A stretch of 64,000 nt of DNA from Arthrobacter sp. B3I9. Lineage in GTDB: Bacteria > Actinomycetota > Actinomycetes > Actinomycetales > Micrococcaceae. The stretch is taken from assembly GCF_030816935.1 (NCBI RefSeq), contig NZ_JAUSYO010000001.1, positions 62,001 to 126,000 on the forward strand, in the 5' to 3' direction. Shown here piece after piece: positions 8,896 through 16,565 of this stretch. The notes under the pieces were generated by a model, which was not told where the DNA came from, made no database searches, and worked only from the letters and a program-made list of their open reading frames with translations. Numbering within the stretch: position 1 is the stretch's first letter; each line of letters opens with the position of its first letter. The position numbers and the translations under genes are program-made.

Positions 8896-9624
8896 CTAGT
8901 CGGAGACCTTCGGATCGCCCTCCGACACCCGTGAGCCTCCGCTCGATTCCGTGGCGGCCGCAACGCGCCTGTCGAAGTGATCGGCGAGGAGCTCTCCGGC
9001 GTGAATGATGTGTTTGCACATTGCTGCGCGGGTTGCCTCCGCGTCTTTGGTGCGGATTCCTTGGAGGAGTTCGGTGTGATCGTCGACGGTGGCTGACGGC
9101 CACCCTTCAATTGCGGAGTAGAACCGCCTGGGAACGTACCGGGTGACGAGTTCCAGCGCCCAGGTTATTTTGCGCGACTCCGCCATGAGGTTGATTTCGC
9201 GGTGGAAGGCGTGATTTTTTTCTTCCAGCAGGTCATGGTTGTTCCGCGAGGCGGCCGCGATGAGCTCGTGGTGGAGCGCCTCCAGTTCGGCGATGTCCTC
9301 GTCAGTGGCGTTTGCGGCCGCGCGGGCAGCCAACTCCCCGCCGATCAGCGCCTGGACCTGGAACAAATCGCGGATGTCCTGGCCAGTCAGGGGCGCTACT
9401 TGGAAACCGCGGCGGGGAATGAGTTCCAGAAAGCCCTCGACCCGAAGCGCCTGCAGGGCTTCGCGGGCAGGCGTGGTGGAAATTCTCAGCGCTTCGCCGA
9501 CCGTTTCCGGCCGGACGGAGGCTCCGGGCTGTAGCTCACCGGACATGATGAGTCCTCGGATGTACGAGGAGGCTTCGTCGCTGAGCTGGGGGCGGACGCG
9601 GAGCCGCGGGCTGCGGGTGCTCAT
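8896..9624 (-). CDS. GntR-family (FadR/FCD type) transcriptional regulator
   Basis: Likely local regulator of the catabolic island. The 242-residue protein has an N-terminal winged helix (about 12-78, including VGEALRISTTPAREALQAL) and an FCD ligand-binding domain with candidate metal-binding histidines in HAFHREI, VDDHTELL and HIIHAG. An upstream in-frame ATG at 9675 exists, but GGAAGAG precedes the ATG at 9622-9624 well. An AT-rich TAATATATT box at 9640-9653 lies just upstream of the start, consistent with autoregulation. FCD regulators usually sense small organic acids. Confidence 0.9.
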   Translation of the reverse strand: MSTRSPRLRVRPQLSDEASSYIRGLIMSGELQPGASVRPETVGEALRISTTPAREALQALRVEGFLELIPRRGFQVAPLTGQDIRDLFQVQALIGGELAARAAANATDEDIAELEALHHELIAAASRNNHDLLEEKNHAFHREINLMAESRKITWALELVTRYVPRRFYSAIEGWPSATVDDHTELLQGIRTKDAEATRAAMCKHIIHAGELLADHFDRRVAAATESSGGSRVSEGDPKVSD

Positions 9625-9639
9625 GATGACGGTCTCTTC

Positions 9640-9653
9640 CCTAATATATTTTG
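9640..9653. promoter_or_regulatory. AT-rich operator-like box upstream of the GntR gene
   Basis: CCTAATATATTTT stands out in GC-rich surroundings 16-29 bases upstream of the GntR start codon. Its first eleven bases are identical to 12463-12473 in the divergent promoter region of the island. The position over the presumed transcript start suggests autorepression. Binding is inferred. Confidence 0.5.
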
Positions 9654-9725
9654 CTCTCTCTCCAAGATACGGCATCTGCTCGAGGGCAGGCGGTGGCGCC
9701 TTGGTGGACTGTGCCTTTCCTTTGA

Positions 9726-10874
9726 TCAGACGAGGTGTGTCACGCCAAGTTCAGTCAGTATGCTGGCGGTGTGCTGCCCGAGCTCGGGTACGGGATCCAT
9801 GCGGACTGTTGTTTCTCGGGAGGTCACGGGCGGAATGAGGGTGCGTAGCGGTCCGACGGGCGAGTCGACGTCCCGCCATCTGTTGCGGCCGGATAGCTGC
9901 GGGTGGGACGCAAATTCGTGCATGCCGCGCAGTTGGGCGTTGGCAATGCTTGCCCCGTCGAGCCGGGCCAGGATTTCCTCGGCTGGCAGGGAACTCAGCG
10001 CGTCATTGATCGCCTGATGCAGCGAAGGACGGTTCTCAACCCTCAGCGCATTTCCGGCAAAACGCCTGTCTTGGGCAAGCTCGGGCTGGCGCAACACGTC
10101 GGAGCAGAAGATGGCCCACTCGCGCTCGTTTTGGATTCCGAAGAAGACGGTCCCGTCTGCTGCCGGGAACGGGCCGTAAGGCGCTATGGTTGCATGCTCC
10201 GCGCCGCTTCGGGGCTGTTGGGCACCGCCGTATTCGGCGTAAAAATAGGGTTGCCCCATCCACTCCCCCAGTGCCTCCAGCATGGATACTTCCAGCACGT
10301 CTCCTCTGCCGGTGCTTGTCCGCTGCAGTAGAGAGGTCAGAATGCCGGAATAGGCATACATGCCGGCGCAGATGTCCGCGATGGATACTCCTACCTTGGC
10401 CGGAGACTCTTCGGTTCCGGTGACGCTGAGCAGGCCCGCTTCGCATTGGACCAATAGATCGTATGCCTTTTTATGCTCATAGGGGCCGCCCCGGCCATAG
10501 CCTGAGATGGACGTGTGAATGAGTCGCGGGTTCATCTGCAGCACCTCGTCTGCTCCCAGGCCCATCCGCTCTACCGCTCCCGGGGCCAGGTTTTGGACGA
10601 ACACATCCGCGGTGGAGAGCAGTTTTTTCAGAACAGCCATGCCTTCTTCAGATTTCAGATCCAGGACGAGGCTTTCTTTGCTGCGGTTCAGCCAGACAAA
10701 ATAGCTGGCCATGCCGTGCACCTTCGTGTCATAGCCGCGCGCGAAGTCGCCGGTGTCCCGCTCGATTTTGATGACGCGCGCACCCAGGTCCGCGAGTTGG
10801 CGTGTGGCGAATGGCGCGGCCACAGCCTGCTCAAGTGAAACAACCGTTATTCCAGCGAGGGGTAAACGTCCCAT
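9726..10874 (-). CDS. Family III (CaiB/BaiF) CoA-transferase, itaconate/C5-dicarboxylate CoA-transferase candidate
   Basis: Moves CoA from a donor such as succinyl-CoA to a carboxylic acid. The 382-residue length, N-terminal PLAGITVVSLEQAVAAPFAT, GARVIKIER and the aspartate of VSIADICAG (about D167, the nucleophile in this family) identify it. Its start overlaps the CitE-like stop by one base (TAATG), and the upstream genes are CitE-like and MaoC-like. That matches the Ict-Ich-Ccl itaconate set, so itaconate, mesaconate or methylsuccinate is the expected acid. The gene order supports this; substrate choice cannot be read from residues. Confidence 0.88.
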   Translation of the reverse strand: MGRLPLAGITVVSLEQAVAAPFATRQLADLGARVIKIERDTGDFARGYDTKVHGMASYFVWLNRSKESLVLDLKSEEGMAVLKKLLSTADVFVQNLAPGAVERMGLGADEVLQMNPRLIHTSISGYGRGGPYEHKKAYDLLVQCEAGLLSVTGTEESPAKVGVSIADICAGMYAYSGILTSLLQRTSTGRGDVLEVSMLEALGEWMGQPYFYAEYGGAQQPRSGAEHATIAPYGPFPAADGTVFFGIQNEREWAIFCSDVLRQPELAQDRRFAGNALRVENRPSLHQAINDALSSLPAEEILARLDGASIANAQLRGMHEFASHPQLSGRNRWRDVDSPVGPLRTLIPPVTSRETTVRMDPVPELGQHTASILTELGVTHLV

Positions 10875-11755
10875 TACAGCTCCAGACCTGCTCGTGTAAG
10901 AATTTTTTTCGCCCGTTCGATGACAGGCCTGTCAACCATTTGTCCTGCGATCTGCGCAGCGGCGCCCTCTGTGCCGACCACGGACTCAGCCCACCTGATC
11001 TCGGCTTCTCCCGGCATGAATGCCTCGGCGACCGGCGCCAACTGGGCCGGATGGATGCACAGTTTTCCGCCAAAGCCGAAGTTGCGCGCAGTCCGTGCGG
11101 ACTCCGTGACCATCGCGACGTCCTTGATCTCCACGGAAGGTGAATCCAGGGGCGCCGCTACTCCGGCAGCTCGGGACACCAAGACAAGCTGGGCCCGTGC
11201 GTGATCCAGAAAACGGTCGCCGCCATCGGCATCGATGTCCAATGCGAAGTCAATCGCCCCGAACGCAAGACGGGTCACTGCGTCAATGGAGGCAATATCG
11301 AGGGCGTGGACCACGCCGAGCGCTGATTCTATGAGCGGAACGAAGGCCAACTCGTTGGGCAACGTCCGGGCCAGTGCTTGCAGCAGGGCCACGTCTTCGG
11401 CTTTCGGAACCACAACACCCAGCAGGCCATGGCCGGGCAGGGCGGTGAGGCTGAGCAGGGCGTCGATCTCTTCGTCGTGAGTGGCGGACCCGGCCGGATT
11501 CGTCCGGACCAGCGCGCGGACTGCGGGGGCCCCGTGGTCCCCGTTCGGAGTCACGGCCGCCACCGCCGCGGCCAGCGCTTTGGACTTCGAGTCTTCTGCG
11601 ACGGCATCTTCCAGATCGATAATGACGACGTCCGCGCCTGATGCTGCCGCCTTTGAGAACCGTTCCGGCCGGTTTCCGGGGACAAACAATGCCGTCACTG
11701 CTGACGCCGTTGTCAGTGCACCGTTGAGTCCGGCCACACTTGCGGGCCCGATCAC
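10874..11755 (-). CDS. HpcH/HpaI aldolase, CitE-like lyase ((S)-citramalyl-CoA lyase candidate)
   Basis: CitE-like TIM-barrel lyase of 293 residues, expected to cleave a beta-hydroxyacyl-CoA such as citramalyl-CoA to acetyl-CoA and pyruvate with Mg2+. Signature segments are LFVPGNRPERF, IDLEDAV (about 46-52), VPLIESALGV with the metal-binding glutamate, FGAIDFALD and GGKLCIHPAQ. The GTG start at 11753-11755 overlaps the MaoC stop (GTGA), and its own stop overlaps the CoA-transferase start, so the three genes form a tightly coupled unit. Malyl-CoA or another 3-hydroxyacyl-CoA remains an alternative substrate. Confidence 0.88.
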   Translation of the reverse strand: MIGPASVAGLNGALTTASAVTALFVPGNRPERFSKAAASGADVVIIDLEDAVAEDSKSKALAAAVAAVTPNGDHGAPAVRALVRTNPAGSATHDEEIDALLSLTALPGHGLLGVVVPKAEDVALLQALARTLPNELAFVPLIESALGVVHALDIASIDAVTRLAFGAIDFALDIDADGGDRFLDHARAQLVLVSRAAGVAAPLDSPSVEIKDVAMVTESARTARNFGFGGKLCIHPAQLAPVAEAFMPGEAEIRWAESVVGTEGAAAQIAGQMVDRPVIERAKKILTRAGLEL

Positions 11756-12351
11756 TGGAACGGTTCTGCGGAAGGAAGGCTGGACTCGTCCGGGCGGGCG
11801 GACTCGACGCCGGGCAGGTGGCCGTGGCGGTACACCATGAAGGTACGGCGATAGCTGATCACGATCGTGCCGTCCTGGTTGAAGCCTTCGGTAGCGACTG
11901 TCACCAGCCCAAGGCTGGGGCGGGACTTTGATTCGCGCACGGCGAGAACCTTTGAACGCGAATAGATCGTGTCGCCTTCATAGACGGGGTTCGGCATCCG
12001 GACCTCGTCCCAGCCCATGTTCGCGAAGACGTTCATGGACAGGTCGATCGTCGACTGGCCGGTGACCAGCGCCAGCGTAAAGGTCGAATTAACCAGTGGC
12101 AGACCGAATTCGGTGCCCTTGGCAAAGTTGCTGTCCACGTGGGTCTTGGCCACGTTCTGTGTCATCAGCGTGAAGGTCTGGTTATCGGCCTGAGTGACGG
12201 TCTTTCCGAACGGGTGGTAATAGATGTCCCCCACCGAAAAATCCTCGAATAGTCTCCCTGTCCAACCCGGGACCACGCGCGTAGCCGGGCCGGCCCCGCG
12301 GAACCCCTCCCCTTGAACTGCACGGTCTATGATCGGTTTCTCCGCGGACAT
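11752..12351 (-). CDS. MaoC-like hotdog hydratase (itaconyl-CoA/mesaconyl-CoA hydratase candidate)
   Basis: Hotdog-fold enoyl-CoA hydratase of 199 residues. GRLFEDFSVGD near residue 32 begins the domain, and TQADNQTFTLMTQNVAKTHVD carries the Asp...His hydratase signature. LVNSTFTLALVTGQS is the conserved central helix and NPVYEGDTIYSRS the usual beta-strand motif. An AGGAG lies just before the ATG at 12349-12351. It is first in the minus-strand unit, behind a near-consensus promoter (12408-12436). In Ich-type enzymes the family adds water to itaconyl-CoA; that role is inferred from neighbours. Confidence 0.85.
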   Translation of the reverse strand: MSAEKPIIDRAVQGEGFRGAGPATRVVPGWTGRLFEDFSVGDIYYHPFGKTVTQADNQTFTLMTQNVAKTHVDSNFAKGTEFGLPLVNSTFTLALVTGQSTIDLSMNVFANMGWDEVRMPNPVYEGDTIYSRSKVLAVRESKSRPSLGLVTVATEGFNQDGTIVISYRRTFMVYRHGHLPGVESARPDESSLPSAEPFQ

Positions 12352-12385
12352 CAGGACTCCTATGTCTGTTACATGCTCTGCCAGA

Positions 12386-12401
12386 AAAAATATTTTATAT
12401 T
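12386..12401. promoter_or_regulatory. AT-rich operator-like box (type B) downstream of the MaoC promoter
   Basis: The 16-mer AAAAATATTTTATATT recurs exactly at 17748-17763. Its core at 12389-12401 is a 5-bp inverted repeat with a 3-base spacer (AATAT-TTT-ATATT as read on the plus strand). It lies just downstream of the -10 of the minus-strand promoter, a position from which a bound repressor would block initiation. The GntR regulator of the island is the best candidate; LacI is an alternative. Confidence 0.55.
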
Positions 12402-12407
12402 GTCAGC

Positions 12408-12436
12408 AGAATAGGTCTCTCCGGCCAAGCTGTCAA
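12408..12436 (-). promoter_or_regulatory. Sigma-70-type promoter for the MaoC-CitE-CoA-transferase unit
   Basis: Minus strand: TTGACA (12436-12431), a 17-base spacer and TATTCT (12413-12408). This is close to the consensus, and the type B box lies immediately downstream over the transcript start. Confidence 0.75.
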
Positions 12437-12453
12437 CGCCCGTCGAGAAACGC

Positions 12454-12482
12454 TTGAAGGCACCTAATATATTATGTATTGT
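12454..12482 (+). promoter_or_regulatory. Promoter of the acyl-CoA dehydrogenase unit with palindrome in the spacer
   Basis: Plus strand: TTGAAG (12454-12459), a 17-base spacer and TATTGT (12477-12482), about 45 bases before the acyl-CoA dehydrogenase ATG. The spacer contains the perfect 10-bp palindrome TAATATATTA (12465-12474), shared in part with the box before the GntR gene. A repressor there would exclude RNA polymerase. Confidence 0.6.
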
Positions 12483-12526
12483 CATGGTATCGCTAATAGC
12501 CAAGACGACCCGCCTCAGGAGTAAAG

Positions 12527-13690
12527 ATGCCCACTCATGATCCACGCCTTGCAGCACTCCGCGAGCAGACGCGCCGTCTGTGCGCTGCCTTCCCGGACGA
12601 GTACTGGCGCGAGACAGACCGGAACCGCCGGTACCCGCAGGAGTTCGTTGACACCCTGACGGAATCCGGTCTCCTCGGCGCCCTCATCCCCACCGAGTTC
12701 GGCGGACTCGGTCTTGGCCTGACCGAGGCCAGCGTCATCATGGAGGAAATCAACAAATCCGGCGGCCACTCGGCTGCCTGCCACGCGCAGATGTACACCA
12801 TGGGCGCTCTGCTTCGCCACGGCAACGAGACCCAGAAACGGGCCTACCTGCCACAGATCGCGGCCGGCAAACTACGGCTGCAGGCCTTCTCGATCACTGA
12901 AGACAAAGCCGGGTCGGACACCACCAGTATCGAGACCGCAGCCGTGCGCGACGGTGACGACTTCATCATCACCGGCCACAAGAGCTGGACCAGCCGGATT
13001 GAGGAATCCGACCTGGCCTTCGTGTTGGCCCGCACCTCTGTGAAAAGCGCAAATAAGACCGAGGGCATCACCCTATTCCTGGTGGACCTGCGCCAGGTCC
13101 GCGCGGAACAGCCCGACACGCTCAAGGTGACCAAGGTCCGCACCATGTTCAACTACGCCACCAACCAAGTGCACTATCAGGGAATGCGGGTGCCGGCCTC
13201 GGCCGTCATCGGCGAGGTGGGTCAAGGCTTCCGCTACGTCATTGACGGATGGAACGCCGAACGCATCCTGCTCGCGTCCGAAGCCATCGGCGACGGTTAC
13301 TGGTTCACCCAGCGGGCCACGGACTACGCCAACAGCCGTGAAGTGTTCGGCCGGAAGATCGGCGCCAACCAGGGCGTACAGTTTCCCATCACCGATGCCT
13401 ACATGAGAGTACGGGCGGCGGACTTGATGCGGTACGAGGCGGCCCGGCTCTTCGACGCCCATGAGCCCTGCGGAGCGGAAGCCAACATGGTCAAGCATCT
13501 GGCATCCGAGGCAAGCTGGGCAGCCGCCAACGCCTGCCTGGATACCCACGGAGGGTACGGTTTTGTCGACGAATATGATGTTGAGCGTAAATTCCGGGAA
13601 ACCCGCATGTTCCAGGTGGCCCCGGTCAACAACAACCTGATCAAGAGTTTCATCGCCACAAAGGTCCTTGGACTGCCCCGGTCATACTGA
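12527..13690 (+). CDS. Acyl-CoA dehydrogenase family protein
   Basis: FAD enzyme expected to introduce an alpha,beta double bond into a short acyl-CoA. The 387-residue protein has the N-terminal helical domain, the FAD-contacting FSITEDKAGSDTTSIET segment, FIITGHKSWTSR, and the C-terminal domain with GVQFPITDAY and LDTHGGYGF. AGGAG precedes the ATG by six bases. It is divergent from the MaoC-CitE-CoA-transferase unit across a shared regulatory region. The Pseudomonas itaconate locus contains a similar dehydrogenase; here it could oxidise methylsuccinyl-CoA to a C5-enoyl-CoA. Substrate is inferred. Confidence 0.88.
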   Translation: MPTHDPRLAALREQTRRLCAAFPDEYWRETDRNRRYPQEFVDTLTESGLLGALIPTEFGGLGLGLTEASVIMEEINKSGGHSAACHAQMYTMGALLRHGNETQKRAYLPQIAAGKLRLQAFSITEDKAGSDTTSIETAAVRDGDDFIITGHKSWTSRIEESDLAFVLARTSVKSANKTEGITLFLVDLRQVRAEQPDTLKVTKVRTMFNYATNQVHYQGMRVPASAVIGEVGQGFRYVIDGWNAERILLASEAIGDGYWFTQRATDYANSREVFGRKIGANQGVQFPITDAYMRVRAADLMRYEAARLFDAHEPCGAEANMVKHLASEASWAAANACLDTHGGYGFVDEYDVERKFRETRMFQVAPVNNNLIKSFIATKVLGLPRSY

Positions 13691-13794
13691 GCTTTGCCTG
13701 TCGGGCACTCCCTGCGGGGGATCCCCGAGAGGGTCTTCCGGTACCCGGCCGCAACCGGAACGCGGAAGGCAGACGCCGACGAAAGGACATGAGC

Positions 13795-14112
13795 ATGTGT
13801 TCAGGCTGCGGGACCCCGCCGTCCAATATTGACTGGTACAGCGCAGGGGTGCCGGATTCCCCTGGCGGCCGGATCCAGGCCAGAACGCGGCTGGCCCGGG
13901 CCGCGAATGCCGTTCTGACCGGGTCCGGGCTGAGTGTCACTTTCTACCAAGGTGCCTCAAGCCTGTCGATGCGGAACACGGGCGGGGCCACCGAGCCGGT
14001 GTACACCTTGCCTGACATCTGGACTGCTGCCGGCAAGCTCTCCGATATTGACTTGGATCCGCTGGCTCCGCGCTTCACCGGCCGGCCTACTGTGAGCCCG
14101 GCCGATGATTGA
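13795..14112 (+). CDS. Small CxxC protein next to a COG0523 GTPase
   Basis: Unrecognised 105-residue protein beginning MCSGCG, a CxxC that could bind metal or be redox-active. It is otherwise hydrophilic, with a DIDLDPLAPRFTGRP tail. GAAAGGA fits the ATG at 13795 better than the in-frame ATG at 13789. The stop codon overlaps the start of the COG0523 GTPase by eight bases, so the two are translationally coupled and probably functionally linked, perhaps in metal delivery. It follows the acyl-CoA dehydrogenase by about 100 bases and is likely on the same transcript. Confidence 0.6.
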   Translation: MCSGCGTPPSNIDWYSAGVPDSPGGRIQARTRLARAANAVLTGSGLSVTFYQGASSLSMRNTGGATEPVYTLPDIWTAAGKLSDIDLDPLAPRFTGRPTVSPADD

Positions 14113-15127
14113 TGTGACGGTCGTCGGCGGCTTCCTCGGCGCAGGCAAAACGACGTGGCTTTCCAGAATTCTCGAGGGCGGCGCCTCCGTGCACGCCGCG
14201 GGCTCCGTGGCTGTAGTCGTCAACGACTATGCTTCCGTTGGAATCGATGACTGGCTTCTTGATTCGGCCTCCGGCGAGGCAGGCGGGATGAGCGCCAGGC
14301 TGGTGGCCGGCGGCTGTGTGTGTTGTGACAGGAAAGAGGAGCTCGTCTCCTGCCTGATCTCGCTCGTGGGGTCAGCGCACAGAACCGGGCAGTCCGATGG
14401 CGCCGGGCTCAGCCACATTTATATCGAGACGTCCGGGGTGGCGGATCCCCGCTCCATCGTCGAGGTCATTACGGAGCACCCGGTGCTTCAGGCGAATCTG
14501 GTGCTCAAGGAACTGGTCGTCGTTGTGGACGGCGCCAATGGCAGAAGCCAATTGCGCCACCAGGAGTTGGCCCGGGCCCAGGTCAGCTGCGCGGACCGCC
14601 TTGTATTCTCCAAGCTGGATCTCGCCGCGGAGGACACCGTTTCTTCCCTCGTGGCCCTCGTCACGCGGCTCAACCCCACCGCGTGCCTCAGCGGCGCCGT
14701 TGACGGCCGCGAATCACCCCTCACGCCCGGCCGGGTCGCTCTGGCCCTGGAAGCCCTCCCGGTGGAGGGCGAACGGCAGTGGGAACGGGAGAATCTGAAC
14801 CCCGAGGCTTGGACGGTCCAGCTGTCCGCCCAGGTGTGTTGGGCGGAGTATGCTCTGTGGCTTGATGCGGTCACCCGAACCCATCCAGAGCATGTGCTCA
14901 GGAGCAAAGGAATCATCCGCACGCCTAACGGGCCGATCGTGCTTCAGTCCGTGGGCCGGGTCATCGCCCAGCCGCGGCCCGTGCCCCCATCCGAGCGCCC
15001 GCGCGGATTCAGATCCGACGTCGATGGTTTTCATAACCCAGGGGTTGGATCAGGATCTGCTTGCCCGGTCCCTATACACCTTCGTTCCCAGCGCGTTCGA
15101 GGACCGGGCTCCGCAGGCGGGCGCTAA
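14105..15127 (+). CDS. COG0523 (CobW/G3E) GTPase, probable metallochaperone, apparent frameshift near the 3' end
   Basis: G3E-family P-loop GTPase. Visible are Walker A GGFLGAGKTT (about 8-17), the metal-binding CxCC in GGCVCC, ETSGVADP (switch/Walker B region) and the base-recognition SKLDL. The CobW C-terminal domain follows. From about 14980-15015 the coding signal moves one frame over: the +1 frame encodes MVFITQGLDQDLLARSL and reaches a stop at 15129-15131, exactly how CobW_C domains end, whereas the original frame becomes nonsense and stops at 15127. A CCCCC run at 14983-14987 is a candidate site. The family inserts Zn, Co or similar metals into enzymes; the imidase-like hydrolase of the island is a possible client. 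It converges on and overlaps the PrpD gene by four bases. Confidence 0.8.
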   Translation: MIDVTVVGGFLGAGKTTWLSRILEGGASVHAAGSVAVVVNDYASVGIDDWLLDSASGEAGGMSARLVAGGCVCCDRKEELVSCLISLVGSAHRTGQSDGAGLSHIYIETSGVADPRSIVEVITEHPVLQANLVLKELVVVVDGANGRSQLRHQELARAQVSCADRLVFSKLDLAAEDTVSSLVALVTRLNPTACLSGAVDGRESPLTPGRVALALEALPVEGERQWERENLNPEAWTVQLSAQVCWAEYALWLDAVTRTHPEHVLRSKGIIRTPNGPIVLQSVGRVIAQPRPVPPSERPRGFRSDVDGFHNPGVGSGSACPVPIHLRSQRVRGPGSAGGR

Positions 15128-16494
15128 CTGACGGCCGTAACCTCCGGGCGTCTGGCTGCCTGGAGGTCCATGGACCGCGTGGCTGCGGCGAGCTGGGCGG
15201 CGCGTTCGACTCCCAGCAGTCCGGCGATTTTTTCTTCGATGTCCTGCCAGCCGGGCCGGTCTCCTGCGGAGCCCCGGAACGCAGCCTCGGACCGGGAGAT
15301 AACGTCCCCGCCCTTGAGGCGGACGTGGACTTCGGCCTGCCAGGAGGCCGGGAAGGCGGCTTCAAGGGCCTCGCTGGTGTAGCAGCGGACTTTTTCCATC
15401 CATGGGAGCAGCTCGGCGGCAATGTGCGGTGCGTGGGCGAATTGGTCCACTGTTGCCTTGCCGGTGGTCAATGCCAGGGCGGCTCCGAACGGCATGTTGA
15501 ACTGGGCATCAACCGTTGAGCTGACCTCAAGCTTCCGTTCAGCAGGTTCCGAGACAAGCGCCGCGCCGGCCTTGATCACGCCCACATCGATGGACTGGAT
15601 GTCCTGGACCGTCAGGTCAGGGAAGTCGCTGTGGATGCCACGCAACAGGTCGATGTTGCCATGCATGTACCGGCAACACGGGTAAAACTTGATGCTCGTT
15701 TGCAATGCGCCTCGACCGAAGGTGAGCGCGAGTTCGCGTCCAGGTTGCTTGCCTTGGCCGTACTGGACCAGGAAGCCGTCGCGGCCCTCCAATGACCGTT
15801 CCGGTCCCCTGAAACCGGCGGCGGCCAATCGTGCGGCCCGGATTCCTGTGGACGCGGCCTGACCGGCATTGAGTCGCTTTGTCCAGGATCCGTCGGACAG
15901 AAACTCCAGACTTCCTGAGGCCATGTTCGCCGCCAGGCCCAGCGCGTGCCTCGTCTCCTCCACGCCCAGGCCGAGCATGCGAGCCACGGCCGCGGCCGAG
16001 CCGAGAACACCGGCGACTCCAGTCGGATGGAACCCTCTGCCGTAGCTTTCGCGCGCGCCGAGCAACACACCAACGGAACACATCACGTCATAGCCGACAA
16101 TGGCGGCCGCGACGAGATCTTCCGCCGGCAGTTCACGTTCGTCAGCCACCGCCAAAAGCGCCGGAAATATCACCACAGCCGGATGCAGCGACGCCTCTTC
16201 GAAGGTGTCATCGAGTTCGAGCCCGTGGGCCAGAATTCCATTGACCAGAGCCGCGTCCTCAGGAGAGGTCCAGCTGTCGGTGCCGAGGAGGGCAGCGCTG
16301 TGCTGCGGCGATCGTTGGTTGGACGCGGTAACCGCAGCCCGCGCGGCGCCAGCGGAGTCAAGGCGCGCCCCACCGAGACTGACACCCAGAAAGTCGAACA
16401 GGAGCAGCCGCATCCAGTCGTTGAGCTCAGGCGTCGCGTTGTGATTGTCAGTGACGTGTTCGGCCAGTGTCTGCGCGAGTGTCTTGTAAGTCAT
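15124..16494 (-). CDS. MmgE/PrpD family protein (dehydratase/isomerase/decarboxylase superfamily)
   Basis: Member of the family containing 2-methylcitrate dehydratase PrpD and cis-aconitate decarboxylase. The ATG at 16492-16494 is preceded by AAAGGG; an 18-residue upstream extension is rejected. The 456 residues show the helical MmgE/PrpD domain with LLLFDFLGVSLGG, GILAHGLELDDTFEEASLHP (active-site region), GRGFHPTGVAG, and the mid-protein YPCCRYMHG. A homologue accompanies the itaconate genes in Pseudomonas. Possible roles are formation or isomerisation of an unsaturated C5/C6 acid. It is probably co-directional with, and downstream of, the LacI gene. Confidence 0.85.
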   Translation of the reverse strand: MTYKTLAQTLAEHVTDNHNATPELNDWMRLLLFDFLGVSLGGARLDSAGAARAAVTASNQRSPQHSAALLGTDSWTSPEDAALVNGILAHGLELDDTFEEASLHPAVVIFPALLAVADERELPAEDLVAAAIVGYDVMCSVGVLLGARESYGRGFHPTGVAGVLGSAAAVARMLGLGVEETRHALGLAANMASGSLEFLSDGSWTKRLNAGQAASTGIRAARLAAAGFRGPERSLEGRDGFLVQYGQGKQPGRELALTFGRGALQTSIKFYPCCRYMHGNIDLLRGIHSDFPDLTVQDIQSIDVGVIKAGAALVSEPAERKLEVSSTVDAQFNMPFGAALALTTGKATVDQFAHAPHIAAELLPWMEKVRCYTSEALEAAFPASWQAEVHVRLKGGDVISRSEAAFRGSAGDRPGWQDIEEKIAGLLGVERAAQLAAATRSMDLQAARRPEVTAVS

Positions 16495-16565
16495 GAATAT
16501 CCCTTTCTTGGAAGTGCCCGAGGAGAACTTCGTTGTCCGCAATGGCACTGAATAGTTGTCCGCGC

